Virus record (IMG/VR): IMGVR_UViG_3300032086_003527 | Coordinates: 1-44,859 of that record | Reading direction: 5' to 3' (one strand) | DNA: 44,859 nucleotides | DNA from: a virus | In this document: positions 33,601-41,773 of the stretch, in pieces | Layout: every line of letters begins with the position of its first letter | Position numbering within the stretch: the stretch's first letter is position 1 | Made by a program: the position numbers and the translations under genes | Notes under the pieces: model-generated | What the model saw: the letters and a program-made list of their open reading frames with translations, nothing else | Databases searched by the model: none | Told to the model about the DNA's origin: nothing

Positions 33601-36600
33601 CCAATAAAGTTTCCACCAAAACTTGTTGCATCTTTATAATTGGTAGATAATCTAAATTGATTGTCATTGATAACTTGAGCAAAGTATTCTCCATCATTAA
33701 GTAATGGAGAAATTTCAGAAGAACCAGCCTCATAAAGAAGTTTTTGACCAGGAACAAATTTATGATCCGTAATCGTAATGGTAGAATTAGTTGCACCAAC
33801 TCCAACAAAAGTTGATGCCGCAGAAACATAGTAACCATCGACTAATGTTTTTCTGGCTACCGTGTTATATTCAATTGTTTTTGATACAGTAACATTTGGT
33901 GAAACATCAATTTTTACTTGATCATCAGATTTAAGAGTGTGTTCAAAACTCGTTACCACTGATACGTCATATCTTTCGACATGTCCCGTATAGTCTTTAT
34001 TAGTTTCTTTGAAGAAATGTTCCGTACCTTCTGTGGTAATCCCAGTAAAATACAAAGATGCAGAAGTAGTACCAATTCCAGCAATAGTAGTTGTTATACC
34101 AAGAAGATTAGTACCTTTATTGACAGCATAAACATACTGATCATCTACCAACTGGAATGGATTTGATAATGAAACACTATTAGATACGGTTAACGCAATA
34201 CCAGCTCTTCCTTTATTGTACTTCAGTCTTTGACCTGTGCGGAATCCATGGCCGTTGATTGTAATCGTATTATCTGCATCAGAACCTTCTGGGGGTAACT
34301 CATGACCCTCAAGAATAGTTTCATTAATAGACTTAACTCTAATTGCAGTAGTAGTTCCAATTCCAGCAACAGTCTTTACAACTACTGTTGTTCCAATACC
34401 AATCGAGGACATTGGATTGAAAATAATCTTCCTGTTTTGTTGAGTTTTTAGATCTGTATTAATTCCAACATCGTAACTAAATTTACGTTGGTCAACACTG
34501 AAAGGTTCGCCACTAAAGTGAGTACCAATGTATCCAGGTTGTCTACTAACTCTATAACGACCACTAAGTGGTAATTTTTCCAATACAATTACTCTTTCAT
34601 CAGTACCAATACCAATAATATCATCAACATCGATAGCGTCTTCAGCTGAAGATGGTAATGATAATAAAATTGTAGTCGTAACTCCAGTGGCAGTTGATGG
34701 TCCAAGATTTTCTTGAAGAACTCCAGTAACAGAAGAAACTGCGATTGTTCTTGGACCTTGAATAAATTTAAGTTCTCCAGTGCCAATACCACCAACGATT
34801 ACCAAATCATTATTTGTCAAATTATGAGCTGTAGTTGCAACTCCAACCACAGTTCTATCACCATATACAAATTCAATGTCAGAAACAACTAATCTGTTGT
34901 AGGACAATGTTGACAATCCAGATCCCACAAGTGTTCTTACTTTAGCAGTTGCTTCTGATCCACCAGAGTTTTGATTATTGAATCTTATTTTATCATTTAC
35001 TTTATAGTTTTCACCTGGATCAATGACATTAACTGTCGTGATACCCGATTCAACAGTAGTACGAATAATTAATTCCGTTTCATCTATTTGACTTGTTGTA
35101 AGGTAATCATAATTAGAATTTGCAAATCCAAACTTATAATTGTAAGTATTTCTAATCAGATCTCCACTGTTCAAAATAGGGAGAGATTGAGTAGAAGAAG
35201 GATTCTGATTGAACGAATCTTTCTTATACTTAAAGTTATTCAGAATATAAGGGAAAGCAGGTTCTCTTGTGTTTACAAATGGGAATTCGGAACTATTGGT
35301 AGCTTGAATTGTGCAGAAATATGCATAAACACCATCAGGATATTCTGGAGTTTTGCAGAATCTGCCATTAAATTCATCAAGATCTCCATCATTAGTAAAA
35401 ATATAGTCATCAACAAAATATCCCAGAGGGAACAAAGATTCTGGTGGTCTATTTCCTTTTGATGCAAGTGTATAACCAGGAATCATTCTTCGGATTGCAC
35501 CACCCGTCTTAAATCCATGTCCATATGGTCCATAGATTGGAGATCCATCATAAGCCCATCCCAATATAGGAGAGTGGGTTACTGTTGATTTTTCAGAATA
35601 ATCATTTTCAATGTTATCATTGAAATCATATCTTAATTTTCTACCAGCATATGCATGAACAAATTTTGCACCGTAATTCTCATTTTGACTGGGTAAAATA
35701 AGTCCATCATCATTTTCATTAATACTTCGTCTATATTTTGAGAAAATATCAATATCCCATTTGTTTACCTCAGCCTCAAGTTTCGATCCAGATCCAGGAG
35801 ACGTTAGAGAAACTGTAGTATTTTGAGCTGTATAACCCTTACCAGTATCTACAACAGTGGCACTAGTAATTTTTCCGTCAGTTATATTTGTTATAATTTT
35901 TGCATATTTTCCATCCCCATTGACCACTACTTCTGGTGGAGTAACATATCCACCACCAGCATTTACAATGAAACACTGAACAATTTTACCATCATCAATA
36001 AAGACATCCAAAACTCCTCTGGATCCATTAGAAATCTGGACATTTGGTCTTCTGTGTACATTGATTACATCAGAAGATCCATATCCAGCTCCAGGTGCAG
36101 TAAGTGGACACTGTGTGATTTCACCTCTACAAATAGATCTTACCCTTGGTTGAGAATAAGCTGTATTAGCGACTCCACTAATTGTCTCAACACTTACATG
36201 AACATCAGGATATTTAAATGTATGTGTGGATGTTCCGTTATCACCGAACTTAACATAATCATATTTTTTATAATTCAGATCTGATGTAGTAGTTCCAATA
36301 CCAGCAGAACATACTCTAAATTTATCTTCATCCAGTTTTAAAACATAATAATTTTGTGTGGTAGACAGTCCAGAAATAGGACCAGAGGAACGATACTCAA
36401 CTAAATCTCCATCATTAAAACCATGTTGTTTAAAATAAACATAGTTATTAGCAGTGTTGATTCCAGACTTAATATCATCTACCGTTGTATAGTCAGTAGC
36501 TGGATAAGGCGAACTGTTTACTTCGAGTCTTCTATTTGAATAACCAGATCCTGGATCTGTTACAACGATAGATCCAAGAACTTTTCTGATCTTCGTGGAT

Positions 36601-39260
36601 TGTAAAGTATTAGTACCCGTAGATTTACTAGTTAAAGTAATCGTATTGATACCAGCAACAGCGTCTTCATACGAAGACATAAATTTGACAGTATAGTCAT
36701 CAACTACATTCAAATAATATAAAGAATTATCTACAAGTCCACCAATGGATTCATAATCATCAGCTTTTTTGTAATATACAGATTCTCCATTATCGAACAA
36801 ATGTCTGTCAACAAATGTTACTGCATAAATCGTGACATTTACATCACTTTCTGCATTGAAACTTCTAGTTGTTCTTGATTCTTTTAGTCTAGCTACAGCA
36901 ACTGCACCACTACCATTACCACCTGTAATTACAACATTTGGAGTTTTTTTGATATCATATCCGGCAGATACAACTTCAATACCTTCAAACTTACCGTTTT
37001 CTACAATTGCATAAGCTGTGGCTCCTGTTCCTACAGAATCTGAAATATTGATGTTTGGAGGATTTACAACATCAAAATTGGAACCACCATTTTGAACTTC
37101 AATATTTTTAACAATTCCGTATCTAATAAAATCTCCAGATCTATTAGATACAATCTCAACTCCATTTTTAAACATGCCAATAGGCTCGTTTAAAAATAAT
37201 TCTTTGGATTTGTTAAGGGTCGGAGTTTTTGGAAACTTTCTTAAAAAGTTTTGATGTTGAATATTTTTCCCAAATAATTCCGAAGGAAGAATTTGGTGAT
37301 TTACAGTATCATTAGTTTCTAAGTTAATATATCTCTTGTTAACAGCATCACTATTACTTCTAGAAAGTCTTAGATTGTCATTATCAATCTTACTTACAAT
37401 GTAATCAGTATTTGTAGAGAGACCAGGTAAGGCACTTTGGCCAACTGAAACTGGTGAGTAGTTTACAAGATCGCCAGTTATAAATCCATGATTTACGATG
37501 TTGATGGCATCATTACCACCATTTACATCACTATTCAAAAATGTTTTCTTCCTATTTGTTGCATAGATTTTATATGCAGGAAGGCTACCAGATGTTACAT
37601 ATACATTTTCATCGGTTTTATCGATGTAAGTATTTTGAACCTCTGCAACAAATTCATCAACTTTTACATTAGTATCATTATGAGATGCAAAAATAGTATT
37701 TGAATTTACCTTATAAGTTGTGTTAACATTGAGTGTTCCAGATATTAAATTAAATTGAAAAACATTTGCAGATACTACTTGAGATACAGTACCCTGCACA
37801 TTCTGTGGGAAATTTGAAGTTAAATCTACTAATGTGATTGGGTCTCCAAATTTTAACAAATGAGGATCACTTGTGTTTACTGTATTAGTTGCTATATCAA
37901 TGTTTGATACATTAGTTGCAATGTCTTTTGAAACATTGGTTGTGGTTTTAACATTATGAATCCAGGTATTGAGTCTCTGATCAGAAGCTAGACTCAACTT
38001 ACCAAGAGTTTTGCCCTTCAAGATATCATTTTGCATCAAGTAACCAACACCATGTAATGGAGACCCAGTTGCAACTGCAGTAAGTCTTAATACTACTGGT
38101 TTAGTAGTATCTCCATCTTCATAAGAATATACAGTATTGGCAGATCTTACAAATTGACCATCCGAATATACAGAAGAAACACCAACTACATCAAAAAATT
38201 GTGTGGAACTTTTACTTGCATAAGTAACGATCCCAACAGTTAATCCAGCACCAACATAAATTTCACCACTATCTTTAAAACCAAGAGTTGAATCAACTGT
38301 TAAAACAGTATCACCAATAGAAACTCTATTAGTTAAAGCAGAGCTACCAGTAATTTCAAAATTACCTCTGATAGTTTCTCTACTAAGACTTATTTGATAG
38401 TAAGATCTACCGTTTCTTTCTGTATACTTTACATCAAAAATTGATGCAGATGTAACATCATCTCCAGTTTGACGTAATGTTTGACCTGCGATTTTATTGG
38501 GATTACCACTGATCAATTCAGCGATAACATCTTGAGTTTTTACATAATCAGCATCAGAAGGAGCAAGAAGATAATCAATGGGTTTGATTACTTCACTATC
38601 CTCACCATAAAGAACCTTAAATAAAATCTCAATGGCATTACTTGTTCCCTTTGATGCAAAGAGATCCTTTACCTGCCTTAAAAAGTTAGCTTTGTCAACG
38701 GAATTTACAAGCTTTCGATCTTCAAATCCAGGTAAGAACAGATTTTTTAAATTCTGCCAAAATTCCTGAAGGAAAAGATTACTTAAATTAATTACCTGGG
38801 TTTGATTTTTATGAGATGCTGCAAATGTTTTTGAAAATACTAGTTGTTGCGGGTCAGACTTAGAGTGTAGAGATTCGACTCCTGAGAACCCCCTCAGACA
38901 CCCTGTGAACGACGTTTTAGTCTTTCCAGTGTAAGATATAATTTCATCGTTTATTTTTAATAATCCATACTTCTCTGGCCAACCATCAGTGGAAGTTACT
39001 TCGATAGTTGAATCGAAAAAGTTAACCTTTGAAGTGCAAGTGGTAAAACCGATAAGGTTTTCATTACCACTAAAAGTCTCTGCTTTTTGATAGTCGTTAA
39101 AATTTTGAATGATGTCAATATTACCACCCTGATATTCTTCACCAAGGTAGTAAGTTTTTAAAAAATCGACAAATAAAGGATTTTCTTCTTGTACGAAAGA
39201 TGGTAATTGGCTGGAAATTACCTGATTGACTTGTACTTTCTGGAAACTAGTGTCGATCAT
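27606..39260 (-). CDS. giant protein in the gp7 baseplate-wedge position, 3884 aa
   Basis: An 11.6-kb frame lies between gp6 and gp8, exactly where T4 has gene 7 (1032 aa), and overlaps gp6 by 1 nt (TAATG). The N-terminus (SSQLPSFVQEENPLFVDFLK, then YYLGEEYQGGNI) is the conserved start of these cyanophage proteins. In order follow: an RG-type beta module near residues 85-135; several HGFxxGdxVxY modules between about 450 and 2670; GYxxPPxV repeats; a YHYH-like domain near 1220-1335; and a WxxG propeller near 3370-3655. No single hydrolase or ligase motif is recognised. A gp7 role in the wedge is inferred from position. The extra domains probably decorate the baseplate and may bind the host. 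Confidence 0.78.
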   Translation of the reverse strand: MIDTSFQKVQVNQVISSQLPSFVQEENPLFVDFLKTYYLGEEYQGGNIDIIQNFNDYQKAETFSGNENLIGFTTCTSKVNFFDSTIEVTSTDGWPEKYGLLKINDEIISYTGKTKTSFTGCLRGFSGVESLHSKSDPQQLVFSKTFAASHKNQTQVINLSNLFLQEFWQNLKNLFLPGFEDRKLVNSVDKANFLRQVKDLFASKGTSNAIEILFKVLYGEDSEVIKPIDYLLAPSDADYVKTQDVIAELISGNPNKIAGQTLRQTGDDVTSASIFDVKYTERNGRSYYQISLSRETIRGNFEITGSSALTNRVSIGDTVLTVDSTLGFKDSGEIYVGAGLTVGIVTYASKSSTQFFDVVGVSSVYSDGQFVRSANTVYSYEDGDTTKPVVLRLTAVATGSPLHGVGYLMQNDILKGKTLGKLSLASDQRLNTWIHNVKTTTNVSKDIATNVSNIDIATNTVNTSDPHLLKFGDPITLVDLTSNFPQNVQGTVSQVVSANVFQFNLISGTLNVNTTYKVNSNTIFASHNDTNVKVDEFVAEVQNTYIDKTDENVYVTSGSLPAYKIYATNRKKTFLNSDVNGGNDAINIVNHGFITGDLVNYSPVSVGQSALPGLSTNTDYIVSKIDNDNLRLSRSNSDAVNKRYINLETNDTVNHQILPSELFGKNIQHQNFLRKFPKTPTLNKSKELFLNEPIGMFKNGVEIVSNRSGDFIRYGIVKNIEVQNGGSNFDVVNPPNINISDSVGTGATAYAIVENGKFEGIEVVSAGYDIKKTPNVVITGGNGSGAVAVARLKESRTTRSFNAESDVNVTIYAVTFVDRHLFDNGESVYYKKADDYESIGGLVDNSLYYLNVVDDYTVKFMSSYEDAVAGINTITLTSKSTGTNTLQSTKIRKVLGSIVVTDPGSGYSNRRLEVNSSPYPATDYTTVDDIKSGINTANNYVYFKQHGFNDGDLVEYRSSGPISGLSTTQNYYVLKLDEDKFRVCSAGIGTTTSDLNYKKYDYVKFGDNGTSTHTFKYPDVHVSVETISGVANTAYSQPRVRSICRGEITQCPLTAPGAGYGSSDVINVHRRPNVQISNGSRGVLDVFIDDGKIVQCFIVNAGGGYVTPPEVVVNGDGKYAKIITNITDGKITSATVVDTGKGYTAQNTTVSLTSPGSGSKLEAEVNKWDIDIFSKYRRSINENDDGLILPSQNENYGAKFVHAYAGRKLRYDFNDNIENDYSEKSTVTHSPILGWAYDGSPIYGPYGHGFKTGGAIRRMIPGYTLASKGNRPPESLFPLGYFVDDYIFTNDGDLDEFNGRFCKTPEYPDGVYAYFCTIQATNSSEFPFVNTREPAFPYILNNFKYKKDSFNQNPSSTQSLPILNSGDLIRNTYNYKFGFANSNYDYLTTSQIDETELIIRTTVESGITTVNVIDPGENYKVNDKIRFNNQNSGGSEATAKVRTLVGSGLSTLSYNRLVVSDIEFVYGDRTVVGVATTAHNLTNNDLVIVGGIGTGELKFIQGPRTIAVSSVTGVLQENLGPSTATGVTTTILLSLPSSAEDAIDVDDIIGIGTDERVIVLEKLPLSGRYRVSRQPGYIGTHFSGEPFSVDQRKFSYDVGINTDLKTQQNRKIIFNPMSSIGIGTTVVVKTVAGIGTTTAIRVKSINETILEGHELPPEGSDADNTITINGHGFRTGQRLKYNKGRAGIALTVSNSVSLSNPFQLVDDQYVYAVNKGTNLLGITTTIAGIGTTSASLYFTGITTEGTEHFFKETNKDYTGHVERYDVSVVTSFEHTLKSDDQVKIDVSPNVTVSKTIEYNTVARKTLVDGYYVSAASTFVGVGATNSTITITDHKFVPGQKLLYEAGSSEISPLLNDGEYFAQVINDNQFRLSTNYKDATSFGGNFIGITTFGAGVHKFSAINPQIVATRGQTIGFAVSDNSLTDLKLEFYEDENFVTKYDGAGVSTEVTRSSAIPGSSGSLVNLKLTENVPTPLYYRLEPTNLDGTSVIKRDANPDKTVVAGSKIVINNSVYSGSFSISTTGTNTFQYQVDKEPESESYTSSGINTFKYITDSKTARGGINEIRVTFGGVKYTQNPGISTILTENGKNAILRIYDDSIGRPANTEMLSIGYEYPSDRSLQPSVDLPTVATISNNFALNSVGVTSGGRNYINPPELIVPGALDVDLTAVLSGTAVGEVIVNQSGQGFNEVPNPPRIIPIRNSNGIGIVSTSSNGDTNTLQLAQPLNGWTPATFPFSVGDKIFVEGVGTAQTVFATTGGYNSENYDYAFFTVNTISPLTSKLTYSIVGLGTTGGTFDPDTSAGRVIKQSDLPTFTGGLNPEPFFNGEKITFGANGTGFVLDQDGYNEITNTLRLRSLSTPIRNGDVIRGTLSRAAGTVVNFDSYSDFFNTDYGTEKEKGFQKDTGKLNDDFQKLEDSDYYQNFSYSIKSEVPLETWKSAVDSIVHPTGYKNFSDLVVKSEATAGFARSRDLKAENLASDTSLLVSIDNEKSFFTREDYDLAGETLITEDVSKFIDLRNRKISSFINVISNKVDIIDDIAPQFTGIGTTTSAEIVGLTSFRLTSSNEVIFTKTFDPSDTDTISVGSSIIRINNHNFQTGERIKYDPGGAYGDNRLGITATSGVLGGVSTDKMPAEVFAIKLNNNFFSVAGLSTSATLNDPLIIQGIGTGTEHSFDVLRPDDRVIIEIDEIIQAPLFRRRIDIQLDEAVGVGSTTIKVVGVTSMSAGDLINIDNEILEITNIGVGSTNVINVNRGVLGTVPEAHAVSAACTARGGSFHIVKDVIYFVTPPYGPTGFSTLSPGIGTQSSFQGRLFNRKDPTTNFIFDDISPDFIGIGKTYTLLQEGEPVTGIVTTINGPEVVNEGIILIDNITQRPTVDFNMVQAQDPGIGGSIIFTGSNRDDLPKGGIVNEFSIGIGSGYQPLVAAAATAIVNGDGAIESVVVTGGGSGYRSGPVPIEVLNPLGIGSTAVLQGTIGAAGTVTGITTVSGGSGYASTTPPIIVIGIDTGYSNMTYTGGSGSGFKASVVVGSGGSIIDLQVTDFGIGYKNNEVLTVAGIPTDAVGAAFSSHTITINSLKFDKFAGFSFGQLLELDDFSSDFNGVRDTFTLTRTTTDKRIININTDQTNVYVANNLLVFLNDVLQQPGQAYQFEGGTQITFTEPPKAGSKLQILFFRGSNDDVDDGDPFETVKTGDFLQLQRKDATLQQNRRPIINISGVSQAETILYAGKGINDNPLFTRSVSWTKQKQDLNVDGQALSKARRNQRAKIQPTASIIVDVGVGSEIIYVDNAFPLFSAYDNRSTPNQVPIGGVQLVRYNDVERADGVVSVSAGGTVAIATVTDPGRGYQTVPTVAFASTIQQIREIGKTWTQRSSYTDVEYQSVDRNSFGLFVAVGSTTGINTSTDGVTWGDSGNSTTFGDLNGVIGMTTHTVIVGASGTVGYSTDGRNYQPSKLLRRRNVFPLIFFDDITVTQDFNDVTFGRSVGVAVGAAGTIAFTSAGAAGFGTAFEVTQKYSSINLNGVGANQNVFVAVGENGTILRSNNGESWTGVSTSSVTTNLNHVHYANGQWIAVGVAGTIVRSSDNGITWNVVSAGSTFDLNRVGYANSVWVAIGQSGMVLNSVDTNTWYNKFVGVGTDFNGLAFGDNKFVTVGLSSNIYSSQFETVSAAGTATVSAAGSISAININEGGFGYDPSAPVEVLIAYEPLVRETITSVEVEGDYGDVVSVASSTTGIGTDSPMLIFELDSDSFLNQAAFGEISKSGIGSNQYFVITNSVTGAPTTSITDTGSPIGVGKSFLDNVYFVSQRDFSNSGIVTVFCNVESIAGIGSTDFAPRIGKYSWGRLFNYTRDRLNPKSFPAQIGNGIAGLSTSSTATRREQIGESYNDLDETS
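28290..29150 (-). repeat. seven-blade WxxG/BNR-type propeller inside the giant protein
   Basis: Seven cores in order: FVAVGSTTGINTSTDGVTW, VIVGASGTVGYSTDGRNY, VAVGAAGTIAFTSAGAAGFG, FVAVGENGTILRSNNGESW, WIAVGVAGTIVRSSDNGITW, WVAIGQSGMVLNSVDTNTW and FVTVGLSSNIYSSQF. The pattern (vaVGxxGtixxSxDgxxW) is that of Ycf48/BNR-like beta-propeller blades, and seven blades would close a ring. Confidence 0.75.
35265..35600 (-). other. degenerate YHYH domain inside the giant protein
   Basis: The stretch contains GWAYDGSPIYGPYG, a Gly/Arg linker, then DLDEFNGRFCKTPEYPDGVY and AYFCT. This order (GxAxDGxPIYGP, LDxxNGR, YHYH) is that of the YHYH domain family. The defining YHYH tetrad reads YAYF here, so the usual histidines are lost. 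Confidence 0.7.
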
Positions 39261-41140
39261 TATTCTCTAATATACTTGCCGTTTGAGAAACTAGAAGTGG
39301 TAATAAAGTTGGTTCCAGAGTTATCAGAACCAGAAGCAATTGCATCAATTACAGGAGAAATAGTAGATTTATCAACTGAAAGTTGAACATATAAATCTTT
39401 CAATCCTAAAACATCGTTAGATTCAGGAATTGCCTCTATTTCAATAATATTGTCAGTTAAAGTAGTAGATACAATCCTTGTAGTATCTATAAGGATTTCA
39501 CCAATGTCATATTTGACCGTGCCAGCATTTTTTCTGACAATTTTTGGTTCTTGAGATTCTAAAGTAAAGAAAACTAATCGTCCTCTAGTTTCCGAAACAT
39601 ATTGATCGGTCATGAAGACTTCACCATCAATCCCATCTACTCTGAATCCAGTAGATTTGATGTTATAACCAGTTCTCTTGTTATGAAAAGCATTTCCATA
39701 ACAAATTTCATATTGAGCAGGATTAGATACGTTAGCTTCAAGGTTTCTACGAATTTTAACCTTCGTAATATTTGAAACTACAGCAGAAGAACTTTGATCA
39801 ATGATATTTTGTACTTTACTGTATTTAAATCTACCTCCAAATTTGTTCAAATCTGCAGAATTTGCATAAGTTGTTAAATTTGCAACAACAGCAGTCTTCA
39901 GATCATCAGGACTTGGAATTGCATTGTCGTTATAATATACTGCACTATTAAGTTCAACGTATAAGAACTTAAGATCAATAAATTCTGGTACAATTCCAGC
40001 AACAGAATATTGTTTTAACTTATTTAAAAGTGTTCTTCTATCAAAATCAGAAATGAATTGTCCATTTGTGGGTTTGATGGAGATAAAGACCTTACCAAAT
40101 TGAGGAGGAGTTGCAGATTCACCACCATATGCAACTACACTATCCGTATTTGGATAAATTTGAGGAATAATTGCTTCATAATCAAGAGCGGTGACTGCAC
40201 GATGTTGAGCCGCGTAAAATCTTGGTGCAAGATTTTTAATATTACTCAGAGACTCAATTTCTGCACCATTTCTTGATGGAACATTAGTTACAATTTCAGA
40301 AATTCCTGTTGTAATAGGGAATCCATCATTATCAGCTAATGATCCTGCGAAGGAAAAATTACGAACACCGTTTCCACCAGATCCATTTGTAGTAATATAT
40401 GAAACATCAACAACTTGACCATTATCTAACTTCTTACCAAGATAACCATCACCAAAAATTAACTCATATCTTTCATCTTGAACCTCTTGAATCAAATATT
40501 GTTCGGTTGTTGTCTTAACACCAACAATATTATCAACCAAATTCCAAATTTTGGTGTTTGAAGAGGTAACAGAATCTTTAATCCTAACAACAAAAGTCGA
40601 TGTATCGACGTAAGAGTTGGGAATAATAAATCTTTGGTTTGGTTGAGAGGTATCTACAACAAATCTATTGTTTAAAAACGTACCTTCTTTGATATTTACA
40701 GTGAAATTACAAATTCCGTTGATTACTGGGTTTGTAATATCCTTTTCAACGCAGAAAGTATAGTTTGTGTTTTGATAATCACCGATGGCTACCAAGCCAG
40801 CTTTCAAGGTGACTGAAGATTTAGTTTGCCCAGCTCCCAAATTTACACTAAAACTGATCTGTGCAGTTGAAGCTCGACGAGATCTAGGCACATAACCAAC
40901 ATTTCGCGCTAATGCTACGACATTTTCTCTTAATGTAGCGCTATCGAGGAAAGCCTCATTAGCAACCATGTTGGTATTATATGCATTAACGTAAGTATTG
41001 TACGCTAATGTATCAATAAGGATCGACATATTCGATCCTTCAAAGTCAAAATCCGTGAAATTTGAGTTTGATCTCAAATAATCACGAATTGAAGCCTTAA
41101 TTTCTTCAAAATCTAGAGTTGTATACTGTGTAAATGCCAT
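39260..41140 (-). CDS. 6: baseplate wedge protein, T4 gp6 homologue
   Basis: T4 gp6 forms the inner ring of the baseplate wedges. The start matches T4: FEEIKASIRDYLRSNSNFTD, FDFEGSNMSILIDTLAYNTY and SATLRENVVALARNVGYVPR (T4 FAEIKQNLIEWLNGQNEFLD, YDFEGSRLNVLCDLLAYNTL, NLRSSVVQAAQDNGYLP). It is 626 aa against 660 in T4. It overlaps gp25 at 41140 and the gp7-position gene at 39260 by 1 nt each, in the conserved wedge order 25-6-7-8. Confidence 0.95.
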   Translation of the reverse strand: MAFTQYTTLDFEEIKASIRDYLRSNSNFTDFDFEGSNMSILIDTLAYNTYVNAYNTNMVANEAFLDSATLRENVVALARNVGYVPRSRRASTAQISFSVNLGAGQTKSSVTLKAGLVAIGDYQNTNYTFCVEKDITNPVINGICNFTVNIKEGTFLNNRFVVDTSQPNQRFIIPNSYVDTSTFVVRIKDSVTSSNTKIWNLVDNIVGVKTTTEQYLIQEVQDERYELIFGDGYLGKKLDNGQVVDVSYITTNGSGGNGVRNFSFAGSLADNDGFPITTGISEIVTNVPSRNGAEIESLSNIKNLAPRFYAAQHRAVTALDYEAIIPQIYPNTDSVVAYGGESATPPQFGKVFISIKPTNGQFISDFDRRTLLNKLKQYSVAGIVPEFIDLKFLYVELNSAVYYNDNAIPSPDDLKTAVVANLTTYANSADLNKFGGRFKYSKVQNIIDQSSSAVVSNITKVKIRRNLEANVSNPAQYEICYGNAFHNKRTGYNIKSTGFRVDGIDGEVFMTDQYVSETRGRLVFFTLESQEPKIVRKNAGTVKYDIGEILIDTTRIVSTTLTDNIIEIEAIPESNDVLGLKDLYVQLSVDKSTISPVIDAIASGSDNSGTNFITTSSFSNGKYIRE

Positions 41141-41544
41141 TATTGTCTAGTTGGTTGAAGAATGAATGATACCTCTTGAGGAGGAAAGACTTCACCGACG
41201 ATCGTATAGTTGATATCAACAGTAATTTCGTTGCTATCGGGTGGATATGATGCTCGAACAGACGTTAAATTGACTCTTTTTTCAAAATTTTCAATAGATG
41301 TAGTGATTTCTTGTTCTAGTCTGAACAAAATTTCACTGTCTGCTGTCTCAAAAAGACTTTCACGAACAGTTGAACCAACTAATGAGTTAAAAGGACGTTC
41401 GCCATTTATCGTTTCAACCAGATTTCTAACGGATTTTTTAATAGCTGCTTCGTTTGTTAACGAAATTAGATCATTCGTTACAGGATGCCTCTTAAAACTT
41501 AAGGAAATATCCTTAAAAAATCGTGATTGTCCGATGGCTGGCAT
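41140..41544 (-). CDS. 25: baseplate wedge protein, T4 gp25 homologue
   Basis: gp25 is the small sheath-initiator-like wedge protein of contractile tails. The sequence has SRFFKDISLSFKRHPVTNDL, then KKSVRNLVETINGERPFNSL, the conserved E-x-x-F/L segment after VRESLFETAD, and ending strands (EITVDINYTIVGEVFPPQEV). Length is 134 aa against 132 in T4. It starts the wedge operon behind a perfect TATAAATA box. Some databases label this family lysozyme-like for historical reasons; no lysozyme catalytic motif is seen here. Confidence 0.95.
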   Translation of the reverse strand: MPAIGQSRFFKDISLSFKRHPVTNDLISLTNEAAIKKSVRNLVETINGERPFNSLVGSTVRESLFETADSEILFRLEQEITTSIENFEKRVNLTSVRASYPPDSNEITVDINYTIVGEVFPPQEVSFILQPTRQ

Positions 41545-41569
41545 CTAACGATACACTCTGGTCTCAGTA

Positions 41570-41577
41570 TATTTATA
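41570..41577 (-). promoter_or_regulatory. late promoter for the gp25-gp6-gp7 baseplate operon
   Basis: The minus strand has TATAAATA exactly, the T4 late promoter consensus recognised by the gp55 sigma factor. It lies 25 nt upstream of the gp25 start, in the gap after the 56-aa gene. This is the strongest of the late boxes in the window. Confidence 0.7.
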
Positions 41578-41596
41578 CTTCTTTTTTAAGATCTTA

Positions 41597-41767
41597 CTAA
41601 TCAGCGTGGATGCATCGTGGATTGCAAGGATTTTGTCCACAATTATCACAAGGACCTTCTTTCAGTCTCCTGGCTTTGTCTAAAAGTGCATCAGAAGAGG
41701 GTTGAGTAATCAATCTCATTCCCTGTTTTACAAAATCTTGACCTAAATCTGTAGGTTGAATACCCAT
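41597..41767 (-). CDS. 56-aa protein with a four-cysteine cluster
   Basis: A short gene starting at ATG 41767 and ending with TAG at 41597. The site GGAGGGG lies 6-7 nt upstream. The product starts MGIQPTDLGQDFVKQGMR and ends in CDNCGQNPCNPRCIHAD. Four cysteines in the pattern CxxCxxxxCxxxC could bind zinc or an iron-sulfur cluster, or form disulfides. The metal guess is inference. It lies between ferredoxin and the gp25 operon, and its ribosome-binding site is buried in a hairpin (41774-41815). I do not recognise a family. Confidence 0.75.
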   Translation of the reverse strand: MGIQPTDLGQDFVKQGMRLITQPSSDALLDKARRLKEGPCDNCGQNPCNPRCIHAD

Positions 41768-41773
41768 TTTTTT

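Noticed and set aside
41140-41544. gp25 as a lysozyme
   Set aside because: The family carries an old lysozyme label, but the sequence shows only the sheath-initiator-like wedge fold and no muramidase active site.
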